Positions 25,889-35,447 of a DNA stretch of 64,000 nt are shown piece after piece (within the stretch, counting starts at the first letter, position 1; each line of letters begins with the position of its first letter). A model generated the notes under the pieces. It searched no databases. It had not been told where the DNA came from and worked only from the letters and a program-made list of their open reading frames with translations. Made by a program: the position numbers and the translations under genes. The stretch lies in assembly GCA_026125285.1 (NCBI GenBank), contig JAHCLO010000010.1, positions 62,001 to 126,000 of the forward strand, given 5' to 3'. This DNA is from Verrucomicrobiia bacterium (GTDB taxonomy: Bacteria > Verrucomicrobiota > Verrucomicrobiia > Limisphaerales > JADLHS01).

Positions 25889-28000
25889 TCAGAACGGAAA
25901 GCCTATCGAAAAATGCAGTGTCCCGGCGGGATCGCGCGGGCGGCGATTCAGGTTGTGGCCGTATTCGAGTCGCACGGGGCCGATGACCGTTTTCCAACGG
26001 ATGCCACCGCCCACGGAATACAGGCCTTCGTTGAACGGGTAATCGGCCAGGCGACCGGCCAAACCCACCGCATCACAGAACGCCACGAGGGACCACGCGG
26101 GGGTCAAGGCCTGCTCTAATTCCACGTTGCCCAGCAGAAACGCCTCCGCGCCCACGATGCGGCCTTCGTCGTCGCGCGGCGCGGCCTCGCCGTATTGATA
26201 GCCGCGCACAGAGTTCTCGCCGCCGGGAAAGAATCGTTTCGCGAGCGGGAGATCATCGCCCGCTTTCCCCAGCGTCAACGCCGCGCCGTGGGTCGCGCCC
26301 AGATGAATCCGCCGCCCGCCGCCCAGATCAAGATGATACGAGCCGCCCAGTTCGACGCGGTAGTAATTTACATTGCCGCCAAAAACTTCCGCGGCCAGTT
26401 CCTGGCTCAACGCCAGATGATAGCCGCGCCGCGGATCAATGGGACTGTCCCGGCGTTCGCGGGCGAGGTCGAGCACCCACGCGGACACCGTGGCATCCCG
26501 GAGGCCGATCTCCGGGTTGATTTCCGACTGGGTGGCCTGAACGCGCTGGTAGTTGAAGCGCAAACCCGCGTGAGTTTGCAGCACGGGCAGGAAGCGTTGC
26601 GCCCCCACACCGCCGCCGTACTCCCGCCGGAGAAAATCAATCTCTTCGCGCCGCAAATACGAACCGCGCACAAACACGTCGGTCTCGCCCCCAATCAAAT
26701 CGGGCATCGTATAAGCAAAATCGGCGCTGGTGGATTTGAACGATTGCACTGCGCGCAGGCGAGAACGATGGGCCAGTCCGAAGAGATTGCGCTGTTCGAC
26801 TTCCACCCCGCCGCGCAGCATTTCGTAACTGCCATAGCCCAGCAGCAGGCTGATGTCTGTGCGTTTGCCTTCTTCCAGCGTGAACACCGCGTCCCGCTCC
26901 GGCCCCTCGGGCGGGTCGTAGTCCAGCTCCACGCGATTGAACACGCCCAGCCGCGCCAGGCGGAAACGCGCCCGCTCCACGTCCACGCGGTCCAGCCATT
27001 CGCCCGGTTCGAGGGCGGCGCGCCGTTCGAGCACGGAACGCCGGGTGCGTTCCTCGCCCTCGAAGCGCACCGCGCCCAGCCGCACGCGTTCACCCGGCTC
27101 AACTCGCGCCAACAGGTCCACCTGGTTCAGGTCGCCCGCGGCGTCGCGGGCGTCCGGCGTCATGGCGACTTCGGCATCGGGAAAACCCTGGCGATACAGC
27201 TCCCGTTGCAGGGACTGCGCGTAGTTTTGTTCCCAGAGTCGTGAGTAAGGTGTGGCCGGCTCCGGCAGTGGCAATTTGACCGGGGTCGTTGTTTCGGGCG
27301 GATGAATTTCCTGCCGCACCGTTCGGACCACCGAGCGACGCCCCTCGTGGACGCTCACCACGAGCCTCACGGCGCCGCGTTCGTCGTCGCGCTCCAGGCT
27401 CGCGGTCGTTACTTCCGCATCCTCGTAACCTTGTTGCAGGAGGGCATCGGTCAGCGCGCGCAAGGCGCTGGCCAGCCGTCCGGGGGTATAGAGGCGCGTG
27501 CTCTTTTGCCGCAGCAAGAAATCCGTTCCCATAAAGAACCGATGCGCCTCGCGTTCGCGCAACGCGGTCAATCCCGCGAAGGACACCTCGCTAAAGTAGA
27601 ACCGCACCCCGCGGCGGATCTGAAACTGCACCCGTGTGGCGCGAAGGTCGCGCGGCAGCCGGGCATACAGTTGCTCATCCCCTTCCAGCGCTTGCGTACT
27701 GCCATCCGCCAAAGTGAGCCGGATCGTTACGGCGGGCACCAGGTAGCCCTCGTCCTTCAAGCGCGCCAGCAGGATGAGCGCCGCGTCTTCCACGTCCGCG
27801 GCGTCATAGTATGGCCGTTGGGCGGCATCGCTTTTGAGCAGACGGAGGGTTTGGACCAGTTGCCGATTCACCACGGGACCGCAGCCGCGGACGCGCACCT
27901 GAACCTGGTCGGTGTCATCATTGGCATCCTCAACGGCCATGACGGAACCCGCGCTGGCCAGCAGAATCAGAATCAAGCGGATAGCGGGCCGGATCTTCAT
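25889..28000 (-). CDS. tamA: TamA/BamA-like Omp85 outer-membrane protein
   Basis: About 703 residues. A signal peptide (MKIRPAIRLILILLASAGSVMA), then POTRA-like repeats (~35-340; for example RVRGCGPVVNRQLVQ, VRFYFSEVSFAGLTALRERE, VRLGAVRFEGEERTRRSV), then a 16-strand-type barrel. The barrel has the L6 motif RFFPGGENSVRGYQYGE and the C-terminal beta signal ending in Phe (LHFSIGFPF). Start is ATG 28000, overlapping the tamB stop (ATGA). With TamB it should form a translocation and assembly module in the envelope that inserts outer-membrane proteins or moves lipids. Confidence 0.92.
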   Translation of the reverse strand: MKIRPAIRLILILLASAGSVMAVEDANDDTDQVQVRVRGCGPVVNRQLVQTLRLLKSDAAQRPYYDAADVEDAALILLARLKDEGYLVPAVTIRLTLADGSTQALEGDEQLYARLPRDLRATRVQFQIRRGVRFYFSEVSFAGLTALREREAHRFFMGTDFLLRQKSTRLYTPGRLASALRALTDALLQQGYEDAEVTTASLERDDERGAVRLVVSVHEGRRSVVRTVRQEIHPPETTTPVKLPLPEPATPYSRLWEQNYAQSLQRELYRQGFPDAEVAMTPDARDAAGDLNQVDLLARVEPGERVRLGAVRFEGEERTRRSVLERRAALEPGEWLDRVDVERARFRLARLGVFNRVELDYDPPEGPERDAVFTLEEGKRTDISLLLGYGSYEMLRGGVEVEQRNLFGLAHRSRLRAVQSFKSTSADFAYTMPDLIGGETDVFVRGSYLRREEIDFLRREYGGGVGAQRFLPVLQTHAGLRFNYQRVQATQSEINPEIGLRDATVSAWVLDLARERRDSPIDPRRGYHLALSQELAAEVFGGNVNYYRVELGGSYHLDLGGGRRIHLGATHGAALTLGKAGDDLPLAKRFFPGGENSVRGYQYGEAAPRDDEGRIVGAEAFLLGNVELEQALTPAWSLVAFCDAVGLAGRLADYPFNEGLYSVGGGIRWKTVIGPVRLEYGHNLNRRPRDPAGTLHFSIGFPF

Positions 28001-31000
28001 TTGGAATAGACCTTCCATTTGATGCCGGCATTGAGCGCATTGAACTGGTCGTATTCCCCCACCACCGACCAGCGATCCGTCAGAATGTATTCCACCGAGT
28101 AAGTCTCGCGACCGTCAGAGGTGACGGATTCACCCGAGCGCACGATGAGCCGGTCGGCGGCCGTGTCGTTGAGCCACAACTCGGAGAACAGGCTCTTGCC
28201 CAGAAAAAACATCAAGCGCCCGGCGCGCTGGCGCTCCGTGAAGGTGACGCGGTCGCGCGGCACTTCGCCCGCCGTGACCATGAGGACAATGGCCTCGGGA
28301 CTGAGCGGCGGATTGGACGACATCTCCCACACCGGCGCGTCCACGAAACCCGTGACGTTGAGTTGCACGTCATAATCGAACGCGCGCGAGGTGCCCTCGA
28401 TGAACAACTCGGGCCGGTAAGGATTGTCCGACGCGAGCAGGATGCGGCTTTGGCTGATGGCGATGCCGGCGAAGGGAAACTGCGCGCGGCCTTCGTTGAT
28501 TCGCACTTCCCCGACGGCCCGGGGTTCGCGCAACGTGCCGCCCAGCCGCAGGTCGGGCGACAGTTCACCGCGGAACAACGGCGTGCGCACGCGCAAGCCG
28601 CGCTCCCCGGTCAGTTTCACGTCCAGCTTCCAGCCGGCGAACGGTTGCTCCGTGATGCTGAAATAAGGCGGGCGCAGTTGCGGCGATTCCGCGCGGCCCG
28701 GCAGCAACGTGCGCAGTTCCGTCAGATAAAAACTGTCTCGCAACCGCACCGTGCCCGTGAGGGCCGGCGGCGCGCCGTTGGTGGATGCCAGTAACAGGTT
28801 CACGTCGCCGCGCAGAATCAGGCCGGGTTCGCGGGCCAGCGGCACGCGCTCGCCCGCCAGGCGCAAGGCGAAACCGGGTTTGTCCCACTCGGGCCAGTCA
28901 AGCTGCCCGGTGACGCTGACGGTGCGGCCCGCGAGTTGACCGGTGAATTCCTCCACCAGCGCGGTCCGATCCGCGAACCGCAGCCGCGCTTTGACGTCAC
29001 GAATCGGTCCCATGGGCAGCCAGCCGCGGGTGGCGGCGTCGGCGAGCGTCAGCTCTCCGCTCAACCGCGCACCAGGTTTCACTTCCAGATCGAGGTTGAC
29101 CGTTCCTTGTGGACTGAGCAGGTCCGGCAGGAAACGCGCGAAAGCCGACACATTCGCGGCGGGCACCAGGAGGCGCCCGCGCGCCTGTTCCCAATCGAGC
29201 CAGTGCGCGCGTTCAGCGGGGCGCTGCCAGAAATCCGGCATCCAAGGCAGGTCGCCGGTTACGGTCAACGGTTGACCTTCCACGCGCGCGGTGAATTGCG
29301 TGAGCGCAACGTTGGTGCGATTCAATTCAACCTGCGCATCCAACTCTTCCACGCGGGGCACCGGCAGGTGCGTGACCGGAAACTCGGCGGACGCGGCGCG
29401 GGCGTGCAATCGTCCTTGGGGATTGGCCAGCGTGCCGTGCAGCGACAGCGTGCCGTGCGGTGAGTGCAAATTCACTCCGGTCAACTTCGCCAGCGCCGCC
29501 CAAAACTGGGCGCTTTGCCCGGCATTCATTTCAAAGTCCAGCGCTGCCTCGGTATGCGGTCGCCACCAACCGTCTGCGTGGGGCAGGTCAAATGTAACGG
29601 GCACGGTGCCGCGCGCGGTCAATGCCGGCCCGGCGGAATCGAACACCTGCGCCTGCTCGATCTGCACGCCGGTGCTTCCGCCGCGAAGCTTCACTTCGGC
29701 GCGCAAGGCATTGGTGGGATCGAGCAATCGTGCCTGGGTGAGGAGGTTGAAGTCCATCGGTCCGTTGTCCCACGCAGCTTCCAAGTCGCACCGCTCCATT
29801 CGTGTATCGCGCCAGGGTTCGCCCATTTCCCACCAGCGATGCAGTTCAATGCCGGACGCAGTGACCCGCAGGCGACCCGTGCGCGGCCACGTTGTTTCGC
29901 CGCTGATATTGATCTCACCACCCGGTCCGCGCGCGTGTAAATCCTCCACTTGCACCTGCCAGTCCGCATCGTCACGCGGTGGGTGAATCTGAATTCGTGC
30001 CGGGGACACCAGCGTGGTGAGCGGAAGGTTGCTCCGCACAATGGCAGCCCGCGCCAATTGCACCGCAAACTTTCCATCGGTCGCATCCAACGCACCACCA
30101 AGCGCCAGCGACCATGCCGGTGTGTTCAACGCTGCTGCGGCTTCCTCAAACACGAGTGCCGTGCCGCGCCAATTGGCTTCACCGCTCACGGGCGGCAGAT
30201 TCGAGTGAATGACGCCATTTCCGACTGCCAGACGTCCGGTGTGAGCCAGTCCACCGAAAGGTCCGCTCACGCGCCCTGTCAACACCAGTGAATCGGCAGC
30301 GACGCCGGCGGACAAAAAAGCGGGCAACACCGATCCACGCGCTTCGACTGCAGCTCCGATAATGCGGCCTTTTTCAAAGTCGGCCGCGCCGCGCACGGTC
30401 ACCACCGGCCCATCCGCCAGTTGTGCGCGGAAGTCATCGAACTGGAGCACCGGCCAGTGAAAGTCACCCCGCAGTTCCAGATTTGTTGCGGCCAATCCGT
30501 GCCCGTTGGCATCAATACCGGACAACTCGAAGCGCACCTCTGGCGAAGGTGGATTGGACAAACCTACGATGACATTGCCGACGAGATCACCGGTGAGTCC
30601 AAGCCACGGCAACTGCGTGAGCGAGGCCGATACCTGCCACGCGGCAGACGATTGGCGCCAAGATGCGAGCGTGAAGCCGCCATCCACCGGCTGCGCGAGT
30701 CTGGCGTCCAGTCCCGGGGCGGTGAGTTGGGCGTTCTCCAGGCGCACGGTTTGCGAATCGCCCACTGCCCGTAATCGCGCGTTGAGCGATGGCCAAGGCA
30801 GGGTGTTGGTGGATATCGGTTCGGCGCGGGCGGTCAGCTCGACCTCGAAACGATCCGACTGCCACTGCGCGTCAAGCTCGCCGCGGATGGACTGATAACC
30901 AGGGAGCACCTTCGCTACGCCGGGTAACTCAAGGTCAGCGCCGCGCACCGAGGCGGTTTGCGGCAACCAACCCTCTTGATTGAAGGTCGCCGCCAGTTCA

Positions 31001-31701
31001 GCGCGGTTGCTGTGCCACACGACGAATCCCGCTGCGGTCATCTCGTCCACCGAGCGCGTGAGATTGACTTCCAGTTTCAGTCCGAGCGCCATGGACTGAA
31101 GCGCGATCATAGCGAACCGGTGATCAGCTTTGGCGGGACGAAATTGCGCCCGCACTTGCGTCTCCGGCAAATGCGGCGGCCAGGCCGCGGCTACCGCCAC
31201 CTGGCTGTCCCGCCACCCCACTTCGCGGACGTGAAACTCATTCGTCCCAACGCGCACCACGCCGTTGGTGGCACTGGCCGAGGGCAGCCAGCGGTGTAAC
31301 GCGCGTAACGTCGTGTCCACGTCCGACGATGTCTGGTGCAAGGAACCTTCCGCTTCCTGACTCGAGGCGCTCAAGGAAAACTCCAATTCCCAATCTTGAA
31401 CTTTCACCAGCGACTGACCGTCGCCGGCGCCAAAGCATTTCCGCCAGAGCCACGCGCCCGGCAACGCGGATTCGACTCGCCCCGCAGTGAAGCTCACTCC
31501 CAATCGGTCCCCGCGAACCTCACGCAACGCGCCGCGCGTGTAACCCATCCGTTCGTAATCGCCGAAGCGGAGGCCTTGAGATGCCAGCAACGGGCGCAAC
31601 AGCCACGGCCACCAGAGTGGCATGGCCACAACGAGCAGCGAAGCTGCGCCGAAGGCGAGCAGCCCCAGCGTGCGAAGTCGTTTCCATTTGCGTTTGCCCA
31701 T
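27997..31701 (-). CDS. tamB: TamB-like translocation/assembly module protein (DUF490)
   Basis: 1234 residues. One N-terminal signal-anchor helix (LGLLAFGAASLLVVAMPLWW) followed by a long beta-rich (beta-taco) body and a C-terminal DUF490 domain (GEVRINEGRAQFPFAGIAIS; NVTGFVDAPVWEMSSNPPLS; EAIVLMVTAGEV; TDRWSVVGEYDQFNALNAGI). TamB spans the periplasm and works with TamA. Gene order tamB-tamA with a 4-nt overlap is the reverse of the enterobacterial order but joins the same partners. Confidence 0.9.
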   Translation of the reverse strand: MGKRKWKRLRTLGLLAFGAASLLVVAMPLWWPWLLRPLLASQGLRFGDYERMGYTRGALREVRGDRLGVSFTAGRVESALPGAWLWRKCFGAGDGQSLVKVQDWELEFSLSASSQEAEGSLHQTSSDVDTTLRALHRWLPSASATNGVVRVGTNEFHVREVGWRDSQVAVAAAWPPHLPETQVRAQFRPAKADHRFAMIALQSMALGLKLEVNLTRSVDEMTAAGFVVWHSNRAELAATFNQEGWLPQTASVRGADLELPGVAKVLPGYQSIRGELDAQWQSDRFEVELTARAEPISTNTLPWPSLNARLRAVGDSQTVRLENAQLTAPGLDARLAQPVDGGFTLASWRQSSAAWQVSASLTQLPWLGLTGDLVGNVIVGLSNPPSPEVRFELSGIDANGHGLAATNLELRGDFHWPVLQFDDFRAQLADGPVVTVRGAADFEKGRIIGAAVEARGSVLPAFLSAGVAADSLVLTGRVSGPFGGLAHTGRLAVGNGVIHSNLPPVSGEANWRGTALVFEEAAAALNTPAWSLALGGALDATDGKFAVQLARAAIVRSNLPLTTLVSPARIQIHPPRDDADWQVQVEDLHARGPGGEINISGETTWPRTGRLRVTASGIELHRWWEMGEPWRDTRMERCDLEAAWDNGPMDFNLLTQARLLDPTNALRAEVKLRGGSTGVQIEQAQVFDSAGPALTARGTVPVTFDLPHADGWWRPHTEAALDFEMNAGQSAQFWAALAKLTGVNLHSPHGTLSLHGTLANPQGRLHARAASAEFPVTHLPVPRVEELDAQVELNRTNVALTQFTARVEGQPLTVTGDLPWMPDFWQRPAERAHWLDWEQARGRLLVPAANVSAFARFLPDLLSPQGTVNLDLEVKPGARLSGELTLADAATRGWLPMGPIRDVKARLRFADRTALVEEFTGQLAGRTVSVTGQLDWPEWDKPGFALRLAGERVPLAREPGLILRGDVNLLLASTNGAPPALTGTVRLRDSFYLTELRTLLPGRAESPQLRPPYFSITEQPFAGWKLDVKLTGERGLRVRTPLFRGELSPDLRLGGTLREPRAVGEVRINEGRAQFPFAGIAISQSRILLASDNPYRPELFIEGTSRAFDYDVQLNVTGFVDAPVWEMSSNPPLSPEAIVLMVTAGEVPRDRVTFTERQRAGRLMFFLGKSLFSELWLNDTAADRLIVRSGESVTSDGRETYSVEYILTDRWSVVGEYDQFNALNAGIKWKVYSK

Positions 31702-32135
31702 CAGTTGAAACTTGTCCTTGAAGATTCATACCGTGCAAAAGTGACGCTGGCCAACGGATATTCGTCAGCCAACTCCGCCATCGCCCTGAATCCGCGCGTT
31801 TCAACACCTGCGCGGTTGGGGCGTAAGGTCGTCTCGGGATCACGCTGCGCCAGACGGAGTCTCCCCGCGAATGATGTGAGACAAGTTCTGTCGCCCCTGC
31901 CGGGGCTTCTTTCTGCTGCCCGTCCACCCACAGCTTACGCTGTGGGCTACGGTCTGCCGGCGCTCCGCGCCTGACCTTGGACGGTCAACCTCTGGATGCT
32001 CGCGTGGCCAAGGCAAGCAAAGCGTCTGGCCCGGAAATGTTCAGAAGGCGGGCAGGACTTTATCTCACCCTCCGCGCGAGGTCGCATCCGATTCTCAATT
32101 TGCCATGCGTTTGCCGCCCTTGGTAGGGTTGGGCC
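31702..32135. other. Intergenic region between divergent tamB and comM, with one palindrome
   Basis: 434 bp separating two divergently transcribed genes, so it must hold both promoters; I cannot pick them out. It contains a REP-like palindrome at about 31885-31950, whose minus strand begins GTAGCCCACAGC then GTAA then GCTGTGGG. No convincing ORF. Confidence 0.6.
31885..31950. repeat. REP-like palindrome (minus strand begins GTAGCCCACAGC)
   Basis: Hairpin CCCACAGCttacGCTGTGGG followed by CTAC on the plus strand, plus a second hairpin CCCCTGCCGGGG. Same GTAG-plus-hairpin plan as the RAYT-linked family but a different stem sequence. Confidence 0.65.
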
Positions 32136-33662
32136 ATGCTTTCCAGGGTTTGTTCCGCCGCCGTCAATGGCATCGAAGCCTATCCCGTCGAGGTCGAAGT
32201 CAACGCCGGCTGGGGCGAAACGATCATCGTCATTGTGGGTTTGCCAGATGCCGCCGTGAAGGAATCGCGCGACCGCGTGACCACGGCCCTAACCAATTCT
32301 GGATTCAAATTTCCCATGGGCCGCACCACGATCAACCTCGCGCCCGCCGATGTGAAGAAGGAAGGGCCGAGCTTTGATCTGCCGATCGCGCTGGGCATGT
32401 TGTCCGCCAGCGAACAAATTGAAACCGACCAGCTCGACAACTTCATCGCCGTCGGTGAACTCGCGCTGACCGGTGCGGTGCGTTCGTGCAAAGGCGTGTT
32501 GCCCGTTGCGATTCGCGCCAAAGCAGACGGCAAAACCGGCGTGCTGGTGCCACCGGAAAACGCCGCCGAAGCCGCCGTCGTGGAGGGCCTGCAAGTCATC
32601 CCGGTGCAGAACCTGCGCGAAGCCGCGAGTTTTCTGGAAGGTGAGATCAAAATTGCACCCACGAAGGTGGACCTCGCTCGCCTGTTCGATCAACCGCTGG
32701 AGGACGACGTGGATTTTGCGGAGGTGAAAGGCCAGGAATCCGTGAAGCGCGCGTTGGAGATCGCCGCCGCCGGCGGACATAACTTGCTGCTCATCGGTCC
32801 GCCGGGTACGGGCAAATCCATGCTCGCCAAACGGCTGCCCACCATTCTGCCGCCGTTGACCTTGGAGGAAGCACTGGAAACCACGAAGATTCACAGCATC
32901 GTCGGCCTGCTGGGTCCGGGCCAGGCGCTGGTCACGCGCCGTCCGTTCCGCGCGCCGCATCACACGGCCAGCGACGCCGGGTTGCTCGGCGGCAACATCA
33001 ATCCTACGCCCGGTGAGATTTCCCTGGCCCATCACGGCATTTTGTTCCTGGACGAGTTGCCCGAGTTCAAGCGCAGCGTGCTGGAAACGATGCGCCAACC
33101 ACTGGAGGAAGGTCGTGTTACCATCTCCCGCGCGGCGGGTACGATGACTTTCCCTTCGCAATTCATGTTGGTAGCAGCCATGAACCCTACGCCGGACGGA
33201 AAAATGCCGCACGAGTCCAAAAGCTCGCCGCGCGAGATTCAAAATTACCTTGGCCGCATCTCCGGCCCGTTGCTCGACCGCGTGGATTTGCACGTGGAGG
33301 TGCCGCCGGTAAAGTTCCGCGAGATTTCCGGCGACCGCACCGGTGAAACCTCCGACCAAATCCGCGAACGCGTGGTGGCCGCGCGCCAGCGGCAGCAGAC
33401 GCGCTTCGCGCACAAACCGAAGATCACCTGCAACGCGCGCATGGGACCGAAAGAACTGAAGGACTTCTGCGTGCTCGATGAATCAGCCAAGGAACTGCTC
33501 AAGTTTGCGATGAGCGACATGAACTTCAGCGCCCGCGCCTATGATCGCATCCTGAAAGTCGCGCGCACGATTGCGGACCTGGCCGGAACGGGAAACGTCT
33601 TGTCCGATCATATCTCCGAAGCGATTCAATACCGCTCCCTGGACCGGCAGATTTGGGGATGA
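32136..33662 (+). CDS. comM: YifB/ComM-type AAA+ ATPase (Mg chelatase-like)
   Basis: 508 residues, the usual length. ComM is a hexameric helicase that promotes branch migration during natural transformation. N-terminal ChlI-like domain (MLSRVCSAAVNGIEAYPVEV; GLPDAAVKESRDRV), Walker A LLIGPPGTGKSML, Walker B GILFLDELPEF, sensor region MLVAAMNPTPDGKMP, and the C-terminal Mg_chelatase domain FSARAYDRILKVARTIADL. Start ATG 32136 has an AGGG 9 nt upstream. Confidence 0.93.
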   Translation: MLSRVCSAAVNGIEAYPVEVEVNAGWGETIIVIVGLPDAAVKESRDRVTTALTNSGFKFPMGRTTINLAPADVKKEGPSFDLPIALGMLSASEQIETDQLDNFIAVGELALTGAVRSCKGVLPVAIRAKADGKTGVLVPPENAAEAAVVEGLQVIPVQNLREAASFLEGEIKIAPTKVDLARLFDQPLEDDVDFAEVKGQESVKRALEIAAAGGHNLLLIGPPGTGKSMLAKRLPTILPPLTLEEALETTKIHSIVGLLGPGQALVTRRPFRAPHHTASDAGLLGGNINPTPGEISLAHHGILFLDELPEFKRSVLETMRQPLEEGRVTISRAAGTMTFPSQFMLVAAMNPTPDGKMPHESKSSPREIQNYLGRISGPLLDRVDLHVEVPPVKFREISGDRTGETSDQIRERVVAARQRQQTRFAHKPKITCNARMGPKELKDFCVLDESAKELLKFAMSDMNFSARAYDRILKVARTIADLAGTGNVLSDHISEAIQYRSLDRQIWG

Positions 33663-33776
33663 GGAGTCCCCGACCCGCCTTGCGCCCCGTTGACCAGAGC
33701 ACGACACTTGGCTTTGTAGCGCCGTGCATGTATCAGCCCATTGCTCTTGGTTTGTGCGGGTGCTAGGCTCTGGTCC

Positions 33777-34700
33777 ATGGGCAAGCACCGAAAAAGCCAG
33801 AAATCCCAGCCGGGAATGACTCCGCCGCCCGCACCTGCCGCCCGGAGCGTGAAAACTTCGGCTGCAATGTTTGCCACCCCGGCGACGGGCTTGGCGCGGC
33901 GCATCCTTTGGCAGTGTGTGGCAATCGCCGCCTTGAGCGCCGTGTTGGGGTTGGCGTTCAATACGGCGAATCCCATCGGCGTGCGGTTTAATAAACGCAC
34001 TCCGGCGCTGGGCACAGACGCAACGCCCACCAACTTCAACCTGGCCCTGACCAGCAGCGTCGTCGTGGTAAAGCCGGCCACGGCGGTTACGACTGATCCC
34101 GCTCCGGTACCACCGGTCAGCGAGGCCGGCAAGGTCGTCCCGGCCACTCCCGTCACCGCGCCGCCCATGCTGCCGCCGATTCCCCGTCCTGTTCTCCCGC
34201 CCGCACCACCGGCGATGGCGCACGTGCATACTCCGCCGTTTCCCGCCACCGTGCCGTCGCAATCGCCTCACGTCTCAGTTATGCCGTTCCCCAACCTTCC
34301 GTCCGGGGACACGGTTTCACCCAACGCGTCCGCACTGCCGCCGACACATCTCAATCCCGCCCCCATTCACTGGCGCGAAGCCAAGCCGCTGGTGACCGCC
34401 GGCCAGGCGGTCCTGGTGGACGTGCGCGCCCGGCCGGCTTATGACGCCGGCCATATTCCGGGGGCGCTGTCGCTGCCGGAAAGCAGTTCGCCCGAGGAAT
34501 TCGCCGCATTTGTGCAGCAGCATCCGACTAACCTGACCTTGATTGTTTACTGTAGTAGCACCAGTTGCTCGCAATCCCAACGCATGGCCACCCGCCTGGT
34601 CCAGAGTTACCGTTATCCCTCGGTGAAGTTCATGACCGGCGGCTATCTGGAGTATCAACAGGAAGAACTCGTCAACCGTCAATCCGCTGTCCCGCGATGA
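33777..34700 (+). CDS. Membrane-anchored rhodanese-domain protein with Pro-rich linker
   Basis: About 307 residues. A cytoplasmic start, one membrane helix (RRILWQCVAIAALSAVLGLAF), a proline/alanine/valine-rich linker (~80-190) and a C-terminal rhodanese fold: VLVDVRARPAYDAGHIPGAL, then the active loop IVYCSSTSCSQSQRMA with the catalytic Cys. ATG 33777 is chosen over an upstream start that lacks a ribosome site. The stop overlaps the ATG of the next gene (ATGA), so the rhodanese and the MauE/DoxX-like protein are likely co-translated and work together in thiol or sulfur chemistry in the envelope. Confidence 0.85.
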   Translation: MGKHRKSQKSQPGMTPPPAPAARSVKTSAAMFATPATGLARRILWQCVAIAALSAVLGLAFNTANPIGVRFNKRTPALGTDATPTNFNLALTSSVVVVKPATAVTTDPAPVPPVSEAGKVVPATPVTAPPMLPPIPRPVLPPAPPAMAHVHTPPFPATVPSQSPHVSVMPFPNLPSGDTVSPNASALPPTHLNPAPIHWREAKPLVTAGQAVLVDVRARPAYDAGHIPGALSLPESSSPEEFAAFVQQHPTNLTLIVYCSSTSCSQSQRMATRLVQSYRYPSVKFMTGGYLEYQQEELVNRQSAVPR

Positions 34701-35221
34701 AGCCCGACACCCTCCTCCGCTGCCGTACCGCCCTGCGCTGGTTGCTCGGCGGATTGATGCTCTGGGCGGCCGTGTCCAAGCTGGCCGCGCCGACGGAATT
34801 CCTCGGCGCGATTTACTCCTACCAACTGCCGCTGCCGCAAGCGTGGCTGCAAGCCGCGGCCGTGGTGCTGCCGTGGTTGGAACTGCTTTGCGGACTCGCT
34901 TTGATGGCCGACAAATGGACGGAATCGGCCCTGACGCTCGTGCTGGGCTTGTGCGTGGTTTTTGTGCTGGCCACGGGTCAGGCCTGGCTGCGCGGGCTGG
35001 ACATCTCCTGCGGTTGCCTGGACTTCAGAATTCTTGGGGTGGTCAAACCAGCCGGCAATGCCATGAGTTTCTTCGAGTCCGCCGCCTTTGCTTTCTTCCG
35101 GGCCCTCCTGCTCGTGGCGATGACCGGATGGCTGCTGCGCCACCGACTTTCCGAAGTGACCACGCCGGATAGGACCCAAGCCGCAACTGAAACTGTTTCA
35201 ATCCGCGCCCCGCTCACGTGA
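34697..35221 (+). CDS. MauE/DoxX-like four-helix membrane protein
   Basis: 174 residues with about four membrane helices (WLLGGLMLWAAVSKLAA; WLQAAAVVLPWLELLCGLAL; ALTLVLGLCVVFVLATGQAW; FFRALLLVAMTGWLL) and an SCGCL motif near residue 115, typical of MauE/DoxX proteins linked to thiol redox. Overlaps the rhodanese gene by 4 nt. The last eight residues (VSIRAPLT plus the stop) are encoded by the first 27 bases of the outermost CRISPR repeat, so the native 3' end may have been replaced when the array formed or moved. Confidence 0.8.
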   Translation: MKPDTLLRCRTALRWLLGGLMLWAAVSKLAAPTEFLGAIYSYQLPLPQAWLQAAAVVLPWLELLCGLALMADKWTESALTLVLGLCVVFVLATGQAWLRGLDISCGCLDFRILGVVKPAGNAMSFFESAAFAFFRALLLVAMTGWLLRHRLSEVTTPDRTQAATETVSIRAPLT

Positions 35222-35447
35222 GCGGGGCGACGCGTCGGCCGGGTCTTTGGTGTCCACGCAAAGGCCGTTTCAATCCGCGCCCCGCTCACGTGAGCGGGGC
35301 GACGCGGCCACGGATTGACCGATCTCGCGAAGGATGAACGTTTCAATCCGCGCCCCGCTCACGTGAGCGGGGCGACCACTGTCTCACGCCCGAATCTGAG
35401 CGGACCGCAGGTTTCAATCCGCGCCCCGCTCACGTGAGCGGGGCGAC
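35195..35447 (-). CRISPR. Type I-C-like CRISPR array, 4 repeats and 3 spacers
   Basis: Four identical 37-bp repeats at 35195-35231, 35267-35303, 35340-35376 and 35411-35447, with spacers of 35, 36 and 34 bp. On the minus strand the repeat starts GT, then a perfect 24-bp palindrome (half-site CGCCCCGCTCAC), then CGGATTGAAAC, the I-C type 3' end. The 11 bases after the stem equal the usual 11-nt Cas5c-generated 5' handle. This orientation puts cas2 and the leader on the right, so new spacers should enter at 35447. Identity of all repeats, even the distal one, suggests a young or recently contracted array. Confidence 0.97.

Noticed and set aside
34978-35346. Minus-strand ORF across the CRISPR array (repeated RRPAHVSGARIET)
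   Set aside because: It is only the translation of CRISPR repeats and the antisense of the mauE-like gene; the repeating peptide comes from the repeat unit.
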